Source of the DNA: Alistipes sp.
Lineage (GTDB): Bacteria; Bacteroidota; Bacteroidia; Bacteroidales; Rikenellaceae
NCBI GenBank assembly: GCA_017465055.1
Contig: JAFTWZ010000014.1
Span: forward strand, 1-64,000
Length of the DNA: 64,000 bases
Direction of reading: 5' to 3'
The translations under genes were made by a program, and so were the position numbers. The notes beneath the pieces are model-generated. The model had not been told where the DNA came from and did not search any database. It saw only the letters and a program-made list of their open reading frames with translations. This document shows positions 42,873 to 53,854 of the stretch, piece after piece; position 1 is the first letter of the stretch, and each line of letters begins with the position of its first letter.

Positions 42873-45628
42873 TACAGCACGATATTAATAATCTTGCCCT
42901 TGACAACGATAATCTTCTTAGGCTGCTTGCCCTCGAGCCACTTCTGAGCACCCTCCGTAGTTACGATATCGGCGGCGATAGCCTCCGGACTCATATCGAG
43001 AGCGTACTCCTGCTTGAAGCGGAGCTTACCATTGACCATAACGGGGTACTCGAACGAGTTCTCGACCAAGTACTCTGGGTTATGCTTAGGGAACGCAGCA
43101 TCGCATACCGTTGTCGTGTGACCTAAGGCGTGCCAGAGCTCCTCGGCGAGGTGAGGCGCAAAGGGGGCGATAAGGATGGTAAGAGGCTCCAAAATCTCGC
43201 GCTTAGAGCAGTCGCCAAGCTCGTTGAGGCAGATCATAAACGCTGCTACCGAGGTGTTAAACGAGAAGTTCTCGATATCTTCGCCCACCTTCTTGATGGT
43301 CTTATGCAGCGTCTTAAGCTCTGCGGCCGTAGCCCTCTCCTCCGAGACGATATACTTACCATCGCGGCTGTAGAACTTCGACCACAGACGGCGCAAGAAC
43401 TTGTGCACACCATCGATACCGTTAGTATCCCAGGGCTTAGACTGCTCGAGTGGGCCGAGGAACATCTCGTACATACGCAACGTGTCGGCACCATAGGCCT
43501 CGACGATATAGTCGGGGTTAACGACATTGTATAGCGACTTAGACATCTTCTCAACAGCGTGGTCGCAGATATACTTGCCATCCTCTAAGATAAACTCGGC
43601 GTTGCTAAACTCTGGACGCCACTGGCGGAAGGCCTCGAGGTCGAGCACATCGTTCTTAACGATGTTGATATCGACGTGTATCTTCTGGGTGTCGTACTGA
43701 TCCTTAAGGCCAAGCGACACAAACTTATTGGTACCTACGACGCGATATACGAAGTTCGAACGACCCTGAATCATACCCTGGTTAACGAGCTTCTTGAATG
43801 GCTCGGCCTCGCATACGTAGCCCAGATCGTAGAGGAACATATTCCAGAAGCGCGAGTACATAAGGTGTCCTGTGGCGTGCTCGATACCTCCGACGTAGAG
43901 GTCTACGTTGCGCCAATACTCGTTAGCCTCGCGACCTACAAGGGCGGTGTTGTTGTGTGGGTCCATATAGCGCAGGAAGTAGGCCGACGAGCCTGCAAAG
44001 CCTGGCATCGTAGAGAGCTCGTAAGGATAGCCCTCGGCAGTGTGCCACCCCTCGACACGTGCCAATGGAGGCTCACCCTCCTCGGTAGGTCCGAAGTTCT
44101 CGATAGGCGGAAGCTGCAGTGGAAGCTCCTCATCTGTGAGGCGGTGAGCGACATCTCCCTTAAAGTAGATAGGGAATGGCTCGCCCCAGTAGCGCTGGCG
44201 CGAGAAGATGGCATCGCGAAGGCGGTAGTTGATGAGCTTCTTACCTAAGCCGCGGCGCTCAACCTCCTCGAACATAAAGTAGATGGCATCCTTAACGTCC
44301 ATACCGTTGATTATGTCGGAGTTAATCACCTTGCCCTCCTTAGCATCGTACGACTCTACCTCGAGGTTACCACCCTCGACAACGGGGATGATTTCGAGGC
44401 CGAAGTGACGAGCAAAGGCGTAGTCGCGCGAGTCGTGCGCAGGAACGGCCATAATGGCGCCTGTGCCGTAGCCCGAGAGCACGTAGTCCGAGATGTAGAT
44501 AGGTATCTCGCGGCCCGTAAATGGGTTGATGGCATAAGAGCCAGTCTTAACGCCGCTTACGCGCTTAGTGTCGGCGATACGCTCGCGCTCCGAGCGGCGC
44601 TTTGTCTCGGCGATATATGCCTCTACGGCCTCGCGGTTCTCAGCTGTTGTAAGCTCCTCGACCCACTCGTGCTCGGGGGCGATGACCATAAACGTTACGC
44701 CGTAGATGGTATCGGGGCGTGTGGTAAAGATCTCGAGCTTGCGGTCGCTGCCAGCAACGTCGAAGAATACCTGAGCACCTACCGAGCGGCCTATCCAGTT
44801 GCGCTGAATCTCCTTGAGCGAGTCGCTCCACTCGAGCGTCTCAAGACCGTCGAGCATACGCTGTGCATAGGCCGTGACGCGCAGCAGCCACTGCTTCATA
44901 CGCTTCTGCTCTACGGGGTGGCCACCACGCACCGAGAGTCCCTCCTTAACCTCGTCGTTAGCAAGCACAGTGCCGAGTGCTGGACACCAGTTAACCATAG
45001 TGTCGGCGCGGAAGGCAAGGCGGTAATTCTGAAGCACCTGCTCGCGCTCTGCCTCGCCCATAGCGCACCACTCGGCAGCCGAGAAGTCTAGGGCGGTGGT
45101 CTGTGCGGCATCGAGACCCTCAGTACCGTTAGCCTCGAAGTGTGCTATAAGGGCGTTGATATGCTCAGCCTTGTTTGTCTTGTTGTTGTACCAGTGGTCG
45201 AACATCTGTAGAAATGCCCACTGAGTCCAGTGGTAGTACTCGGCGTCGCAGGTGCGCACCTCGCGTGACCAGTCGAACGAGAATCCTATCTTGTCGAGCT
45301 GCGAGCGGTAGCGTGCGATATTCTCGTCGGTGGTGATGCGTGGGTGCTGACCAGTCTGTATGGCGTACTGCTCGGCGGGCAGACCAAAGGCGTCGTAGCC
45401 CATAGGGTGAAGCACGTTGAAACCCATCTGACGCTTGTAGCGCGAGTATATGTCCGAGGCGATATATCCGAGGGGGTGACCTACGTGGAGACCAGCACCC
45501 GAGGGATATGGGAACATATCAAGAACGTAGAACTTGGGGCGCGAGGGGTCTACATCTACGCGGTAGGTACCATCCTCCTGCCACTTCTGTTGCCATTTTT
45601 GCTCAATGGCTCTAAAATCGTATTCCAT
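42872..45628 (-). CDS. leuS: Leucyl-tRNA synthetase
   Basis: Charges tRNA-Leu. The 918-residue product has the class I HIGH motif as HVGHPLGY (48-55) and the CP1 editing domain (about 230-420, [20 protein letters not shown] and the [16 protein letters not shown] signature). A catalytic core follows, then KMSKS in [26 protein letters not shown] (about 690) and the anticodon-binding C-terminus. An insert near 155-185 ([20 protein letters not shown]) enlarges it relative to E. coli (860). It lies 50 bases downstream of the S4-domain gene and overlaps the FNT gene by one base. Confidence 0.97.
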   Translation of the reverse strand: MEYDFRAIEQKWQQKWQEDGTYRVDVDPSRPKFYVLDMFPYPSGAGLHVGHPLGYIASDIYSRYKRQMGFNVLHPMGYDAFGLPAEQYAIQTGQHPRITTDENIARYRSQLDKIGFSFDWSREVRTCDAEYYHWTQWAFLQMFDHWYNNKTNKAEHINALIAHFEANGTEGLDAAQTTALDFSAAEWCAMGEAEREQVLQNYRLAFRADTMVNWCPALGTVLANDEVKEGLSVRGGHPVEQKRMKQWLLRVTAYAQRMLDGLETLEWSDSLKEIQRNWIGRSVGAQVFFDVAGSDRKLEIFTTRPDTIYGVTFMVIAPEHEWVEELTTAENREAVEAYIAETKRRSERERIADTKRVSGVKTGSYAINPFTGREIPIYISDYVLSGYGTGAIMAVPAHDSRDYAFARHFGLEIIPVVEGGNLEVESYDAKEGKVINSDIINGMDVKDAIYFMFEEVERRGLGKKLINYRLRDAIFSRQRYWGEPFPIYFKGDVAHRLTDEELPLQLPPIENFGPTEEGEPPLARVEGWHTAEGYPYELSTMPGFAGSSAYFLRYMDPHNNTALVGREANEYWRNVDLYVGGIEHATGHLMYSRFWNMFLYDLGYVCEAEPFKKLVNQGMIQGRSNFVYRVVGTNKFVSLGLKDQYDTQKIHVDINIVKNDVLDLEAFRQWRPEFSNAEFILEDGKYICDHAVEKMSKSLYNVVNPDYIVEAYGADTLRMYEMFLGPLEQSKPWDTNGIDGVHKFLRRLWSKFYSRDGKYIVSEERATAAELKTLHKTIKKVGEDIENFSFNTSVAAFMICLNELGDCSKREILEPLTILIAPFAPHLAEELWHALGHTTTVCDAAFPKHNPEYLVENSFEYPVMVNGKLRFKQEYALDMSPEAIAADIVTTEGAQKWLEGKQPKKIIVVKGKIINIVL

Positions 45629-45678
45629 AACTTGTAAATATTTGTTTTGTTATTGTTATTTGCTTATCTGGTAGTCCA

Positions 45679-46092
45679 TTAGTCTATATCGTCAAGGTCG
45701 TCGTCATCGTCGAAGTAGAAGCCATCCATCAGCGCGTCGATATCTCTGCGCTCCTTCTTCGTTGGGCGGCCAGTGCCGCGGTCACGGAAGACGAAGATGG
45801 TCTCGTGGGGCACGTTGAGCTTGTCGAGCTCCTCCTGCGGTGTGCAGTTAAGGCAGTAGAGGGGCACGTTCTTAGCTGGCTGGCGGCTCGATACCAAGTC
45901 GAGGACCTTATAGCTATAGGTCACCCTCTCGCGGCGTACAGATATTCTATCGCCGACCTTAACCTCGCGCGACGGCTTGGCGTAGGCGTCGTTTACCAAG
46001 ACACGGTTCTGGCGTATGGCGTCGGCAGCATCGCTGCGCGTCTTGAAGATGCGCACGGCCCATAGGTATTTATCTAATCGTATATCACTCAT
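45679..46092 (-). CDS. S4-domain RNA-binding protein, Hsp15-like
   Basis: Hsp15 (HslR) family proteins bind free 50S subunits carrying nascent chains and help recycle stalled ribosomes. The 137-residue product has the S4 domain at about 4-62 (IRLDKYLWAVRIFKTRSDAADAI, VLVNDAYAKPSREVKVGDRISV). It then carries GRPTKKERRDIDALM and an acidic end FYFDDDDDLDDID, which fits the family's length and domain position. It is two bases from ftsW and lies between the cell-wall cluster and leuS. Confidence 0.87.
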   Translation of the reverse strand: MSDIRLDKYLWAVRIFKTRSDAADAIRQNRVLVNDAYAKPSREVKVGDRISVRRERVTYSYKVLDLVSSRQPAKNVPLYCLNCTPQEELDKLNVPHETIFVFRDRGTGRPTKKERRDIDALMDGFYFDDDDDLDDID

Positions 46093-46094
46093 AG

Positions 46095-47342
46095 TTATCT
46101 CTTTGTAGGTGTTATGTTAGGTGCACGGCTGATGCTGATAATCATACCGAGGGCTATCGACATAGACATCAGCGACGAGCCTCCTCGCGATATCAGCGGC
46201 AGGGTCTGTCCTGTCTCGGGGAGGATGTTGACCTGCACCATAATGTGTAGCATCGCCTGGCAGGTGATTAGCAGCCCCAGACCCGCCGCAAGAAGCGTGG
46301 GGTAGGGGGTGGTGCACCGTCGGCATATCTCTATTGCGCGGAACGTAATCCACAGGTATAGGAACATAAGTACCAAAGCGGCCACTACGCCATACTCCGA
46401 GGCGAAGAAGGCATAGGCGTAGTCGCTCTCGGGGTGTATGACCACAGCGCGCGAGGTGCTATGTCCTGCACCCTCGCCCATAAGACCTCCGTTGTGTATG
46501 GCTATCATTGCACGCTCGGTGTCGGAGAGTTCGTAGACGTAGTCGCGCTTGCCATCGGTTACAAGCTCCATAATCCAGCGCGTAAGACGTGTAAAGCCCA
46601 CGCTACCGCGTCCAGCGCCCGCAAGCGAGAGTAGCGTGATGCCTATGATTGCCACCGAGCCTCCAACTAAGAGTATCTTCAAAATCTCGCGCTTAGATAC
46701 TCTACCTATGTATAGCATCAGCAGCGAGGCGATGCCTATGATAGCTGCCGAGGAGATATGTGCAGGAGCTATGACACAGCAAGCAACAATCACAGGGCCT
46801 AAGATGGGCCAGGTGTTCTCGCGCAGGATGCGCTTCTGCTCTGGCTCCTTCAGTCTCCACGACGTGGGCAGAAGCTTAATCTTCTGTATCGTAGACTGCC
46901 TATCCTCCATACGTAGCGATAGCATCATTATGGTGGCTATTTTCAGTAGCTCCGAGGGCTGGAACTTAAAGGGCCCTATCGGTAGCCAGCGCGCCGCACC
47001 ATTTGTAGTGCTACCCACGAAGTAGGTGGCTACCGTTAGCAGCACGAAGATCCAGAATGCCCACTTCGTAACCTTCTGGTAGAAGGTGTAGTTTATCTTA
47101 TGGGCTATGAATATCATCGGCAGCGACACCACCAAGATGAGCATTATCTGCATACGTAGCGACTCGGTGGTTGTCAGGCTCGACGATATGTCGTAGGCCA
47201 TCTTTGCCGTCGAGGAGTAGACGACAAGTATAGATATGACGATTAGCACGGCGTAGATAATCCACAGCGTGCGGTCGCCTTCGAATATCGGTACTCGGCG
47301 TGGTATCTCCCTCTCGCCGTTATGTTGCTCGTTTGTTGTCAT
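46095..47342 (-). CDS. ftsW: Lipid II polymerase / cell-division protein FtsW
   Basis: SEDS-family peptidoglycan glycosyltransferase working with the class B PBP at the septum. The 415-residue product has about ten transmembrane segments. SEDS motifs: VYSSTAKMAYD, TNGAARWLPIGPFKFQPSELLKIATI (about 135-160, with the catalytic-region Asp replaced by the usual loop further on), NGGLMGEGAGHS, and LPETGQTLPLISRGGSSLMSMSIALGMIISISR near the C-terminus. Position between murD and an S4 gene within the dcw run supports FtsW over RodA. A polar N-terminus of about 25 residues is cytoplasmic. Confidence 0.93.
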   Translation of the reverse strand: MTTNEQHNGEREIPRRVPIFEGDRTLWIIYAVLIVISILVVYSSTAKMAYDISSSLTTTESLRMQIMLILVVSLPMIFIAHKINYTFYQKVTKWAFWIFVLLTVATYFVGSTTNGAARWLPIGPFKFQPSELLKIATIMMLSLRMEDRQSTIQKIKLLPTSWRLKEPEQKRILRENTWPILGPVIVACCVIAPAHISSAAIIGIASLLMLYIGRVSKREILKILLVGGSVAIIGITLLSLAGAGRGSVGFTRLTRWIMELVTDGKRDYVYELSDTERAMIAIHNGGLMGEGAGHSTSRAVVIHPESDYAYAFFASEYGVVAALVLMFLYLWITFRAIEICRRCTTPYPTLLAAGLGLLITCQAMLHIMVQVNILPETGQTLPLISRGGSSLMSMSIALGMIISISRAPNITPTKR

Positions 47343-47346
47343 CTCT

Positions 47347-48714
47347 CTACTTCTCGAGTACGTTTCGCTTCACCCACTCCTTAAACTGTCTGCCTCGGTC
47401 CTCGTAGTTCTTGAAGAGGTCGAAGCTGGCACACGCTGGCGATAGCAGTACGGTGTCGCCTGCCGTAGCGACTTCGCGTGCCGCCTCCATTGCCTCCTCG
47501 AAACTTGTGCAGTCGCGGATGATGGGCACGATATCTGCAAACTCGCGCTTAAGCTTAGCGTTGTCAAGACCCATACATATCAGAGCCTTGACCTTGCGGC
47601 GTGCAAACTCCTTGACTGGGCCGTAGTCATTACCCTTGTCCGTACCCCCTGCAATCCACACCGTAGGGCGCTTCATACTCTCCAGGGCGTACCACACCGA
47701 GTCGACGTTGGTAGCCTTAGAGTCGTTTATCCACTCTATGTCGCCTGCCTTGCCTGCGGGCTCAAGACGATGCTCTACGGGCGAGAAGTCGTATATCGAG
47801 CGCTTGATGACCTTCGGGTCGACGCCTGCCGAGAGCGTAGCTAAGGCTGCGGCCATAGCGTTGTATATGTTGTGCATACCCTCGATCTTCATCTTGCGCG
47901 TGTCGATGGTCACGCTGCGCGAGCCCACTGTGGCCGTGAAGCTGTGACCCTCGAGCACAGCATCGCCATCGCCACTGGCTATGGCGGTGTTTATGGCAAA
48001 GGGTAGCTGGCGTGCCTTGAGCGTCGAGTCCATAGTGTCGAGCATCTGCTGCGTCACAGCATCGTCGGCCGAGAAGATGAAGGCGTCGGCCGAGGTCTGG
48101 TTCTGCGTGATACGCATCTTCGAGCGCGCATAATTCTCGAGTTTGTAGTCGTAGCGGTCGAGGTGGTCGGGGGTGATGTTCATCAAGACGCCGATGTCGG
48201 CCTTGAACTTGTAGCAGCCGTCGAGCTGGAACGAGCTAAGCTCTAAGACGTGCCAGAAATACTTGTCGGTAGCCACAGAGTAGGCGAAGCTCTCGCCGAT
48301 GTTACCTCCGAGCGATACCTTACGACCGGCATCGGTCATAATCTTATAGATAAGCGACGTTGTCGTGGTCTTGCCATTCGAGCCTGTGATGCATATGGTC
48401 TTGGCCACACCCTTATATCGCGCTGCGAACTCTATCTCCGAAATGATGGGTATGCCGCGCTCGCGAATCTTTACGACAATGGGTGCTGTGTCGGGGATGC
48501 CTGGAGACTTGATGACCTCGTTGGCCGCCAATATACGCTCCTCGCTGTGCTCTCCCTCTTCATACTCCACGCCCCACTCATCGAGGCGCTCCTTGAACTT
48601 AGGGGCTATCTTGCCCATATCCGTCAGGAAGGTGTCGAAGCCCTTCTTCTTGGCCAGTATCGCCGAGCCGTAACCCGAGATGCCGCCACCTAATACTACT
48701 ATCTTGCGTTTCAT
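47347..48714 (-). CDS. murD: UDP-N-acetylmuramoyl-L-alanine--D-glutamate ligase
   Basis: Adds D-Glu to UDP-MurNAc-L-Ala in the cytoplasm. The 455-residue product shows the N-terminal Rossmann part (VVLGGGISGYGSAILA), the ATP loop TGSNGKTTTT (110-119), the ELSSFQLDG motif, MNITPDHLDRY and the C-terminal HRLE and NDSKATN motifs, with GGTDKGNDY near 365. Gap to ftsW is four bases and to mraY 38. Confidence 0.97.
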   Translation of the reverse strand: MKRKIVVLGGGISGYGSAILAKKKGFDTFLTDMGKIAPKFKERLDEWGVEYEEGEHSEERILAANEVIKSPGIPDTAPIVVKIRERGIPIISEIEFAARYKGVAKTICITGSNGKTTTTSLIYKIMTDAGRKVSLGGNIGESFAYSVATDKYFWHVLELSSFQLDGCYKFKADIGVLMNITPDHLDRYDYKLENYARSKMRITQNQTSADAFIFSADDAVTQQMLDTMDSTLKARQLPFAINTAIASGDGDAVLEGHSFTATVGSRSVTIDTRKMKIEGMHNIYNAMAAALATLSAGVDPKVIKRSIYDFSPVEHRLEPAGKAGDIEWINDSKATNVDSVWYALESMKRPTVWIAGGTDKGNDYGPVKEFARRKVKALICMGLDNAKLKREFADIVPIIRDCTSFEEAMEAAREVATAGDTVLLSPACASFDLFKNYEDRGRQFKEWVKRNVLEK

Positions 48715-48752
48715 ATGGTAATCTTTTTCTAATTTTCAATATGTGGAGACTG

Positions 48753-50000
48753 CTACTGAATCTTAAGCGTTACGAGCGTCAGGGCAGCCAGAAGAAGCGA
48801 GATGATGAAGAAACGCATCATAATCTTGGTCTCGAACACTCCTCTCTTCTGATAGTGGTGGTGCAGTGGCGCCATCAGCAGGATGCGACGACCCTCGCCA
48901 TACTTACGCTTGGTATATTTGAAGTACGCCACCTGGAGCATCACCGAGACTGCCTCGATGAGGAAGACGCCGCAGAGTAGTGGCAGCAACAACTCCTTGC
49001 GGATGCATAGCGCAAAGACAGCAATTAAGCCGCCGATGGTCAGCGAGCCAGTGTCGCCCATAAATATCTGCGCGGGGAACGAGTTGTACCACAAAAAGCC
49101 GATAAGCGCACCTGCAAAAGCCGCAGCGAAGATTATCAGTTCACCACTGTCGGGAATATACATAATGTTCAGGTAGTCCGAGTATATGATATGTCCCGAA
49201 AGGTAGGCTAAGATACCCAGCACTAAGACAATAGGTACGGATACTCCCGTAAGAAGACCATCGATGCCATCTGTAAGGTTTGCACCGTTCGACACTGCCG
49301 TGATTACGAAGATGGCCATAACCATATAGAGTATCCAGGCCAGCGTGTCGTTGCCCCCAGTCAGGCGCTTGTAGTCGAGCATCGTATCCTTAAAGAAGGG
49401 TATCGAGGTCTTGGTGCTCTTCTCGGAGATGGTGCTTATCACCTGCTTCTCCTTGTATGAACTTACAACCTCGCCAGTCTGCACATCAGTAATGTTGTAG
49501 TGCTTGGTCTCGAAGTTCTTCTCGTGGATGACGATATCGTCCGAGAGCCACATAGTGGCACCCACGATGATGCCCAAGCCAACCTGTCCGACAATCTTGA
49601 AGCGTCCGTTGAGGCCCTCCTTCTTGTGGCGGAATACCTTGATGAAGTCGTCTAACCCGCCAATAAAACCGAGCCACAACGTCGAGATGAGCATTAGACG
49701 TATGTAGACATTGCTAAGGTCGCCGAAGAGTAGCACGGGGATGATTATCGCAAGGATAATGATGATGCCTCCCATCGTGGGAGTTCCCTTCTTCTGTAGC
49801 TGGCCCTCGAGACCGAGGTCGCGGATATCCTCACCTATCTGCTTACTCTTCAAAAAGCGGATGATGCGCTTGCCAATGACTATGGTTATGAGTAGCGAAA
49901 GGATGATGGCTGCTGCCGAGCGAAACGAGATATACTCACCGATACGCATTCCTGGCAGGTCGGTGTTCTCGTTTAGATATTCAAAAAGACGGTAAAGCAT
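48753..50000 (-). CDS. mraY: Phospho-N-acetylmuramoyl-pentapeptide transferase
   Basis: Membrane enzyme forming lipid I from UDP-MurNAc-pentapeptide and undecaprenyl phosphate. The 415-residue product has about ten transmembrane segments. Motifs: [16 protein letters not shown] (about 70-85), [15 protein letters not shown] (the DDxxK-type Asp pair), [12 protein letters not shown], and the C-terminal [20 protein letters not shown]. It is longer than E. coli MraY (360) because of an insert at about 165-210 ([16 protein letters not shown]...), typical of Bacteroidota. In the minus-strand dcw run between murE and murD. Confidence 0.97.
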   Translation of the reverse strand: MLYRLFEYLNENTDLPGMRIGEYISFRSAAAIILSLLITIVIGKRIIRFLKSKQIGEDIRDLGLEGQLQKKGTPTMGGIIIILAIIIPVLLFGDLSNVYIRLMLISTLWLGFIGGLDDFIKVFRHKKEGLNGRFKIVGQVGLGIIVGATMWLSDDIVIHEKNFETKHYNITDVQTGEVVSSYKEKQVISTISEKSTKTSIPFFKDTMLDYKRLTGGNDTLAWILYMVMAIFVITAVSNGANLTDGIDGLLTGVSVPIVLVLGILAYLSGHIIYSDYLNIMYIPDSGELIIFAAAFAGALIGFLWYNSFPAQIFMGDTGSLTIGGLIAVFALCIRKELLLPLLCGVFLIEAVSVMLQVAYFKYTKRKYGEGRRILLMAPLHHHYQKRGVFETKIMMRFFIISLLLAALTLVTLKIQ

Positions 50001-50024
50001 TGCGTCGTAGCTATTAAAGTGTTG

Positions 50025-51488
50025 TTAATTAAGTTTGTGTGTCGTAGTAAATGCGGCGCGTACCTCCTCGCGGTCGTCGAAGTGGCGCTTCGTAGTGCCT
50101 ATAATCTGGTAATCCTCGTGACCCTTGCCTGCTACAACGATTATGTCGCCAGCCTGGGCTATCATTGCGGCGGTGCGTATAGCCTCGCGGCGGTCTGTGA
50201 TGCGCAGGTAGTTACTCTTATCGCCTACACCAGCAACCATATCGTCGAGGATGGCCTCAGCAGACTCGGTGCGTGGATTGTCCGACGTAAAGATGGCCGT
50301 TGTGGCGTAGCGCAGAGCTATGGCAGCCATCTCGGGGCGCTTGCTCTTGTCGCGGTCGCCACCGCAGCCACATACCACCACCACGCGCTGCTCGTCGCGG
50401 CGTAGCTCCTCGATAGTCTCCAACACATTCTCCAGTGCATCGGGCGTGTGAGCATAGTCGACGATGGCTATAGTGCGGTCCTCGGCAGTGATGGTCTCGA
50501 AGCGCCCAGCTACGGGGCTGAGCTGCGACAGAGTGGTGAGCACCTCCATCTTATCTACGCCCAAGAGTGTCGCTGCGGCATATACCGTGGTGAGGTTGTA
50601 GGCGTTGAAGCGTCCTGTGAACTTAACCCACACCTCTTGGTTGTCGATGACCAGAAGCATACCGTCGGGGTGCAATTCGACAATCTTGGTGCGGTAGTCG
50701 GCCATCGATCGTAGCGAGAGACGGTAACCCCTTGCGGCGCAATTCTGAAGCATAACCTCGCCATTGCGGTCGTCGATGTTTACCACGGCCCAGCTACGTT
50801 TGTCGAGGCTGTCGAAGAACGACTTCTTGGCGCGTATATACTCCTTGTAGGTGCCGTGATAGTCCAAATGGTCGTGCGTAAGGTTAGTAAAAAGGCCTCC
50901 TGCGAAGCTTAGACCGTAGGTGCGGTGCTGGGCTAAGGAGTGCGACGACACCTCCATAAAGCAGTACTGGCATCCGCAGTCAACCATCTGGCGCATCATA
51001 GCGTTGAGGCGTATAGCATCGGGCGTGGTGTGTGTCGAGGCCAGGCTCTCCTCGCCTATGCGGTATACCACCGTCGAGATAAGGCCCGACTTGCGGCCCA
51101 TAGCCATAAACATATCGTAGAGTAGCGTTGCCGTAGTAGTCTTGCCATTAGTGCCCGTTACGCCCACAAGTTTTAATTCGCGCGAAGGGTGGTCGTAGTA
51201 GGCTGCAGCCATAGCGGCCATAGCGATATTGCTATCCTCGACAACAGCATAGCTTACGCCATCGACACGCTCCTCGGGCATACGCTCGCATACAACAGCG
51301 ACAGCGCCGCGCTCAATAGCCGAAGCTATGTATGTGTGACCATCGCTCTGCGTGCCGCACACCGCGAAGAAGCAACTGCCTGGCTCGACCGAGCGTGAGT
51401 CGTAGACCAACGAGGCGATAATCGGGTTGGTGCTATTCTCTATCTCCAATACTCGAGCATCGTCGAGTAGTTCGTTAAATCGTTTCAT
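50025..51488 (-). CDS. murE: UDP-MurNAc-tripeptide synthetase (meso-diaminopimelate type)
   Basis: Adds the third amino acid to the peptidoglycan stem. The 487-residue product has the ATP loop TGTNGKTTT (111-119), the MEVSSHSLAQHR motif, NLTHDHLDYHGT and VDYAHTPDALENVL. The C-terminal DNPRTE (about 412-417) is the signature of ligases that add meso-diaminopimelate, so the wall should be mDAP-type. Spacing to the PBP gene is 33 bases and to mraY 24. Confidence 0.97.
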   Translation of the reverse strand: MKRFNELLDDARVLEIENSTNPIIASLVYDSRSVEPGSCFFAVCGTQSDGHTYIASAIERGAVAVVCERMPEERVDGVSYAVVEDSNIAMAAMAAAYYDHPSRELKLVGVTGTNGKTTTATLLYDMFMAMGRKSGLISTVVYRIGEESLASTHTTPDAIRLNAMMRQMVDCGCQYCFMEVSSHSLAQHRTYGLSFAGGLFTNLTHDHLDYHGTYKEYIRAKKSFFDSLDKRSWAVVNIDDRNGEVMLQNCAARGYRLSLRSMADYRTKIVELHPDGMLLVIDNQEVWVKFTGRFNAYNLTTVYAAATLLGVDKMEVLTTLSQLSPVAGRFETITAEDRTIAIVDYAHTPDALENVLETIEELRRDEQRVVVVCGCGGDRDKSKRPEMAAIALRYATTAIFTSDNPRTESAEAILDDMVAGVGDKSNYLRITDRREAIRTAAMIAQAGDIIVVAGKGHEDYQIIGTTKRHFDDREEVRAAFTTTHKLN

Positions 51489-51521
51489 ATAATCTCAAAT
51501 CTCAAACACAATCTCAATTTG

Positions 51522-53849
51522 TTACCTCTCTAAGGTTAGGTGTATCGCCGCCGTGTTGCCTAACTTGTGCCCCGGCGTTATGCTCTGACTCTTTACGCGG
51601 CCACTACCCGAGTGTGTCACCCTCAGGCCCGAGCTCTCGAGCAGATATAGGGCGTCGGTAAGGCCCATACCGCGCACATCTGGGACAGTACCCTGGTCGT
51701 AGGCTATGCCCACCACCGAGGCATTACCCTCGTCGTCGTAGGCTATGCGGCACCACCTATCACCCTCCTGTCTGGCATCGCTGGCGCCTATCTTCGAGCT
51801 CGCTGTGGCGACGTGCTTGCCATAGCCACTCTTTATCGCTACGGGCTTAAATCGCTCCTCAAGAGTCTCGACCTCGGCGTGAAGAGTGTGGTCCGTAGCG
51901 TAGATATACTCCATAATGTCGGCTGCCACAGGGCCTGCAAGGTCGATACCGAAGTATGATGGGTGGCTTGCTGTTGATTGCTTGCACACGGCGACCATAA
52001 CCGTGTACTTGGGTTTATCCTGCGGCATAGTGCAGATTATCGAGCCGTAGTAGTAGTCATCCTCTGGGCCATTGAGTCCATTCTTCATCTGCTCGTTATC
52101 TATGCGGCTATCGCTAACGAACGTCGACCACACCTGCGCAGTACCGGTCTTACAGCCAAAGGGCACTGCTAAATCGCGGAAGTAGCGGCCCGTGCGCTCC
52201 GAGGCGGCAGCAAGACAGGTGTCGAGCAGTGCTAAGGTTTTATCCGAGCACATCTTCTCGATGAGCGTAACCACAGGCTCGTGCTCTATGACCTCGCCGT
52301 CGCGCTCTATGCGGTCTACCAGACGCGGTGCTACCATACGGCCATCGTTGGCTACGCCGTTGTAGAATGTGAGCATATGTATCGGTGGCACGTCGAGCTC
52401 GTAGCCGTAGGCCAAGCGGGGTAGGCGCGACGAGGTGCTTCCGCGCTTGTTCCATTCGGGCGAGTCGGCCATAGTAAGCCTACCTCGCTCCTCGCCATAC
52501 TTCTCGAGACCAACATAGTCGTTGAAACGTAGCTTAGCCAGAAAACTGGTATACTTCGCAGGGTCGCTCTTGAAGGTTTCGTATACAGCCTTAGCAAAGT
52601 ATACGTTCGACGAGTGTGCAAAGGCCTCTTTTAAGGTAACCATACCGTTGCTATCCTCGCCTGCCACGTCGTGCGAGTCCTCGATCTTTGCATCGCCAAC
52701 CTTGACGCTGTGGCGTGGACGTGCGTGTTCGGTGTTAACCTTGCTATCGAGCGTAAAGCCGCCAATCTCGAGTAGTGCCATCGCCGACGCCAGCTTCATC
52801 GTCGAGCCAGGGCTCATAGCGGTCTTCAGGGCGTGGTTGTTTACCCTCTCGCTGTATGTCGTGCCCCTCTCGCGCGACGAGCCGAGGCTCACCATAGCGA
52901 GGATGTTTCCAGTCTTAACCTCCATAACCATCGCCACGCCAAACGAGGCGCTCTGGCGGCGGAGCATCGTATCGAGCCTCTCGTGGGCCATACGCTGCAG
53001 GTTTGCGTCGAGCGTGGTGATGACATTAGCGCCGTTAAGCACAGCACGGTTGTCATCATCATTTACTCTTGCCCAGAAACCGTGGGCTATCCACTGCTCT
53101 GTAGCGCGGCCGTTGATGCCTGCAAGGCGGTCGTTGTATTGTAGCTCGAGACCCGTGCCCGGTATCTTCTTATCCTTGACAATTATGGTGTCGTAGCGCC
53201 CTATGGTTTGGCGTGCTATGTCGCCCGAGGGGTAGAGACGCTTATCGCTGGGGTGTATGCTGAAGACATAACCCATATTCCCGTTGAAGATAGGGTAGCG
53301 GCGGCGCATAATGTCCCACTCCTCGATGGTTATACTGCGTGGCAGAATCCTATAGGCGCGGCGCTTCTTACCCTCTCGCGTGCGCTCGTCGAGCAGACGC
53401 TGGCGGTAGCCATCGGCCGAGATATATTTGTAGCCGTTCAGGCGCGCATCCTCGGCGTCGAAGTGTGCGGCAAGCAGGCGTGCCAGCGAATCTGCGCTCT
53501 TGCGGTACGCCCCAGCGTTGGCCTCGACCATACCCTCCGAGCCGAAATCGAGGAGTATATCGTACCTAAGGCTCGAGATGGCCAGCGGCTCGCCGTCGCG
53601 CGAGAATATCGTGCCGCGGTGTGCCTCGATGTCGGTGGTGCGGTATATGCCCTTGTCCATCACCTCGGCGTTGTGGCGTACCGAGGGACTGATGGCCAAA
53701 ATCCACACTATGCGTATTATCACGCCTATGCCACAGACGATGAAGAAGGCGTATAGCGACTTAACGCGCGATATCACGTCGTGGTGTGGCGTACGCTTCT
53801 TGCCACTCTTGGGTTGCGGTGATGTGCTCTTGCTATTTTGTTGTGTCAT
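51522..53849 (-). CDS. Division-specific class B penicillin-binding protein with PASTA domain
   Basis: Septal transpeptidase of the FtsI/PBP3 type. The 775-residue product has a cytoplasmic basic start and one transmembrane segment (about 33-53). The dimerisation domain begins AHRGTIFSRDGEPLAISS. The transpeptidase domain has SPGSTMK (about 345-351, nucleophile Ser), SSN in FAHSSNVYF and KTGTAQ (about 566). A single C-terminal PASTA domain (about 705-775, VPDVRGMGLTDALYLLESSGL) makes it SpoVD-like in plan. It starts six bases after the FtsL-like gene ends. Gene symbol ftsI would be by position. Confidence 0.93.
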   Translation of the reverse strand: MTQQNSKSTSPQPKSGKKRTPHHDVISRVKSLYAFFIVCGIGVIIRIVWILAISPSVRHNAEVMDKGIYRTTDIEAHRGTIFSRDGEPLAISSLRYDILLDFGSEGMVEANAGAYRKSADSLARLLAAHFDAEDARLNGYKYISADGYRQRLLDERTREGKKRRAYRILPRSITIEEWDIMRRRYPIFNGNMGYVFSIHPSDKRLYPSGDIARQTIGRYDTIIVKDKKIPGTGLELQYNDRLAGINGRATEQWIAHGFWARVNDDDNRAVLNGANVITTLDANLQRMAHERLDTMLRRQSASFGVAMVMEVKTGNILAMVSLGSSRERGTTYSERVNNHALKTAMSPGSTMKLASAMALLEIGGFTLDSKVNTEHARPRHSVKVGDAKIEDSHDVAGEDSNGMVTLKEAFAHSSNVYFAKAVYETFKSDPAKYTSFLAKLRFNDYVGLEKYGEERGRLTMADSPEWNKRGSTSSRLPRLAYGYELDVPPIHMLTFYNGVANDGRMVAPRLVDRIERDGEVIEHEPVVTLIEKMCSDKTLALLDTCLAAASERTGRYFRDLAVPFGCKTGTAQVWSTFVSDSRIDNEQMKNGLNGPEDDYYYGSIICTMPQDKPKYTVMVAVCKQSTASHPSYFGIDLAGPVAADIMEYIYATDHTLHAEVETLEERFKPVAIKSGYGKHVATASSKIGASDARQEGDRWCRIAYDDEGNASVVGIAYDQGTVPDVRGMGLTDALYLLESSGLRVTHSGSGRVKSQSITPGHKLGNTAAIHLTLER

Positions 53850-53854
53850 ACTAT

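Noticed and set aside
44405..45091. Long antisense frame (228 codons) inside leuS
   Set aside because: It is the complement of strongly conserved leuS codons; composition and lack of a start signal mark it as a shadow. The same applies to long antisense frames in the GH20, recQ, rnr, birA and ROK genes.
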